This document shows, piece by piece, positions 6,351 through 7,264 of a stretch of 7,264 nt of DNA (position 1 is its first letter; each line of letters begins with the position of its first letter). This DNA is from an uncultured Eubacteriales bacterium. Lineage in GTDB: Bacteria > Bacillota > Clostridia > Monoglobales > Monoglobaceae. The notes below the pieces were generated by a model. That model had not been told where the DNA came from, did not search any database, and saw nothing but the letters and a program-made list of their open reading frames with translations. A program made the translations under genes and the position numbers. The DNA is taken from positions 1-7,264 of the forward strand of contig UQOT01000091.1 in the NCBI GenBank assembly GCA_900542675.1. Reading direction: 5' to 3'.

Positions 6351-6379
6351 ATAATAACATAAATATTTTACCATTGCAA
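6351..6379 (-). promoter_or_regulatory. Sigma-A type promoter for rplS
   Basis: On the minus strand TTGCAA (6374-6379) and TATTAT (6351-6356) are 17 nt apart, with extended -10 TGT. Predicted start is about 6344. The -35 lies in the loop of a 6-bp inverted repeat, TTTACC (6367-6372) and GGTAAA (6381-6386), which might be a weak ftsY terminator or an operator. The promoter lets rplS be expressed apart from ftsY. Confidence 0.65.
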
Positions 6380-6418
6380 GGGTAAAGACAGAGATTTAAC
6401 AAATTTTTAATATTTTTA

Positions 6419-7264
6419 TTAATTTTGCACAAATTCCTCTGTTTCTTCGACAGGAACCTCGTCCTCCGGGTCGATAATTGCGTTTACGAATTCCTTTGCG
6501 TCAAACGGCTGAATGTCGTCTACGCCCTCGCCGACGCCGATAAACTTGACAGGAATATCATATTCGTTCTTTATAGCGAGAACAATACCGCCCTTTGCGG
6601 TTCCGTCAAGCTTTGTGAGAATTATTCCGGTTATGTCTGCCGCCTCTTTAAACTGCGCAGCCTGCTGTACCGCGTTCTGACCGGTTGTGGCATCAAGCAC
6701 AAGCAAAACTTCTTTGCTTGAGTCGGGAAGTTCACGGTCTAAAATTTTATATATCTTTTTAAGCTCTGCCATCAGGTTTTTCTTATTGTGAAGTCTGCCG
6801 GCAGTGTCGCAGAGAAGTACATCCGTGCCGCGCGACTTAGCGGCATTTACTGCGTCAAAAATCACTGCCGCGGGGTCGGAACCCTCTTGCTGCTTTATTA
6901 TATCTACATCTGCACGGCCTGCCCATACCTCAAGCTGTTCAATCGCCGCGGCGCGGAATGTGTCGGCAGCCGCTATAAGCACCGACTTGCCCTCGTTTTT
7001 ATACATATTTGCAATTTTGCCGATTGACGTCGTCTTGCCAACGCCGTTAACGCCGATTACCATAACGACTGCCGGCTTTCCGCTGAGCGCAACCTCATTA
7101 TCGCCGTCTGAGAGTATTTCGGTCATAATACGGTTCAGCTCCCCTTTAAGCTCGTAGCTGTCACGCAGTTTTTTCTCATCTGCGGCCTCGCGCAGCTTTT
7201 CGATTATATCCATGGAAGTATTTACGCCGAGGTCCGACATTATGAGAATTTCCTCGAGTTCATC
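6419..7264 (-). CDS. ftsY: Signal recognition particle receptor FtsY (N-terminus cut by window edge)
   Basis: FtsY is the membrane-associated SRP receptor GTPase that docks ribosome-SRP complexes for co-translational membrane insertion. The 281 visible residues start inside the N domain (DELEEILIMSDLGVNTSMDI) and cover the whole G domain: G1 GVNGVGKTTSIGKIA (71-85), the insertion box motif AADTFRAAAIEQLEVW (99-114), G3 DTAGRL (153-158), G4 TKLDGTAKGG (217-226) and GVGEGVDDIQPFD (243-255). The frame is open through the window edge, so the ATG at 7238-7240 is internal, not the start. The acidic N-terminal A domain, if present, lies outside. Oddly, an acidic tail of about 17 residues (DPEDEVPVEETEEFVQN) follows the usual end near FVNAI. 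It lies directly upstream of rplS, 146 nt away. Confidence 0.96.
   Translation of the reverse strand, partial: DELEEILIMSDLGVNTSMDIIEKLREAADEKKLRDSYELKGELNRIMTEILSDGDNEVALSGKPAVVMVIGVNGVGKTTSIGKIANMYKNEGKSVLIAAADTFRAAAIEQLEVWAGRADVDIIKQQEGSDPAAVIFDAVNAAKSRGTDVLLCDTAGRLHNKKNLMAELKKIYKILDRELPDSSKEVLLVLDATTGQNAVQQAAQFKEAADITGIILTKLDGTAKGGIVLAIKNEYDIPVKFIGVGEGVDDIQPFDAKEFVNAIIDPEDEVPVEETEEFVQN

Noticed and set aside
7238..7240. ATG as the ftsY start
   Set aside because: The frame is open upstream to the window edge and reads DELEEILI, a standard FtsY N-domain segment, so this methionine is internal.

Overview
The window looks like ordinary chromosome of a low- to mid-GC Firmicute, most likely a Clostridia member and perhaps Oscillospirales. 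The reasons are the gene order rplS-lepB-ylqF-rnhB-yraN, strong Shine-Dalgarno sites, sigma-A type promoters with TGn extended -10 boxes, a Gram-positive type single-anchor signal peptidase, and many AT-rich codons. The assignment is an inference; no rRNA gene is present. I see no mobile element, CRISPR array, tRNA or phage gene.

Layout: the left edge holds the N-terminal 60% of proA (minus strand, cut by the window end). A compact 117-nt divergent region then carries two overlapping promoters and fires rightward into tatD and xth, two DNA nuclease genes in tandem. xth converges on a minus-strand block that fills the rest of the window. Read in its own direction this block is ftsY (cut by the right edge), rplS, lepB, ylqF, rnhB, yraN and a decayed 3' remnant of a probably secreted beta-sandwich protein that overlaps the end of xth.

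The minus-strand block is the conserved Firmicute translation/secretion cluster. FtsY (SRP receptor) and LepB (signal peptidase I) serve protein export, L19 and YlqF/RbgA serve the 50S subunit, and RnhB and YraN act or probably act on nucleic acids. The genes usually found between ftsY and rplS (ffh, rpsP, rimM, trmD) are absent here. rplS has its own promoter and a structured leader. Hairpins after rplS and after lepB suggest stepwise attenuation down the cluster.

The points most worth a second look are: (1) lepB has a 175-residue charged cytoplasmic extension with a TTG start, plus an internal in-frame ATG behind a strong Shine-Dalgarno that would yield a canonical-size enzyme; (2) the proA/tatD promoters are mirror images sharing a 9-bp inverted repeat, so each -10 overlaps the other's -35; (3) the remnant between yraN and xth; (4) the rplS leader. 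I found no convincing entirely new system.
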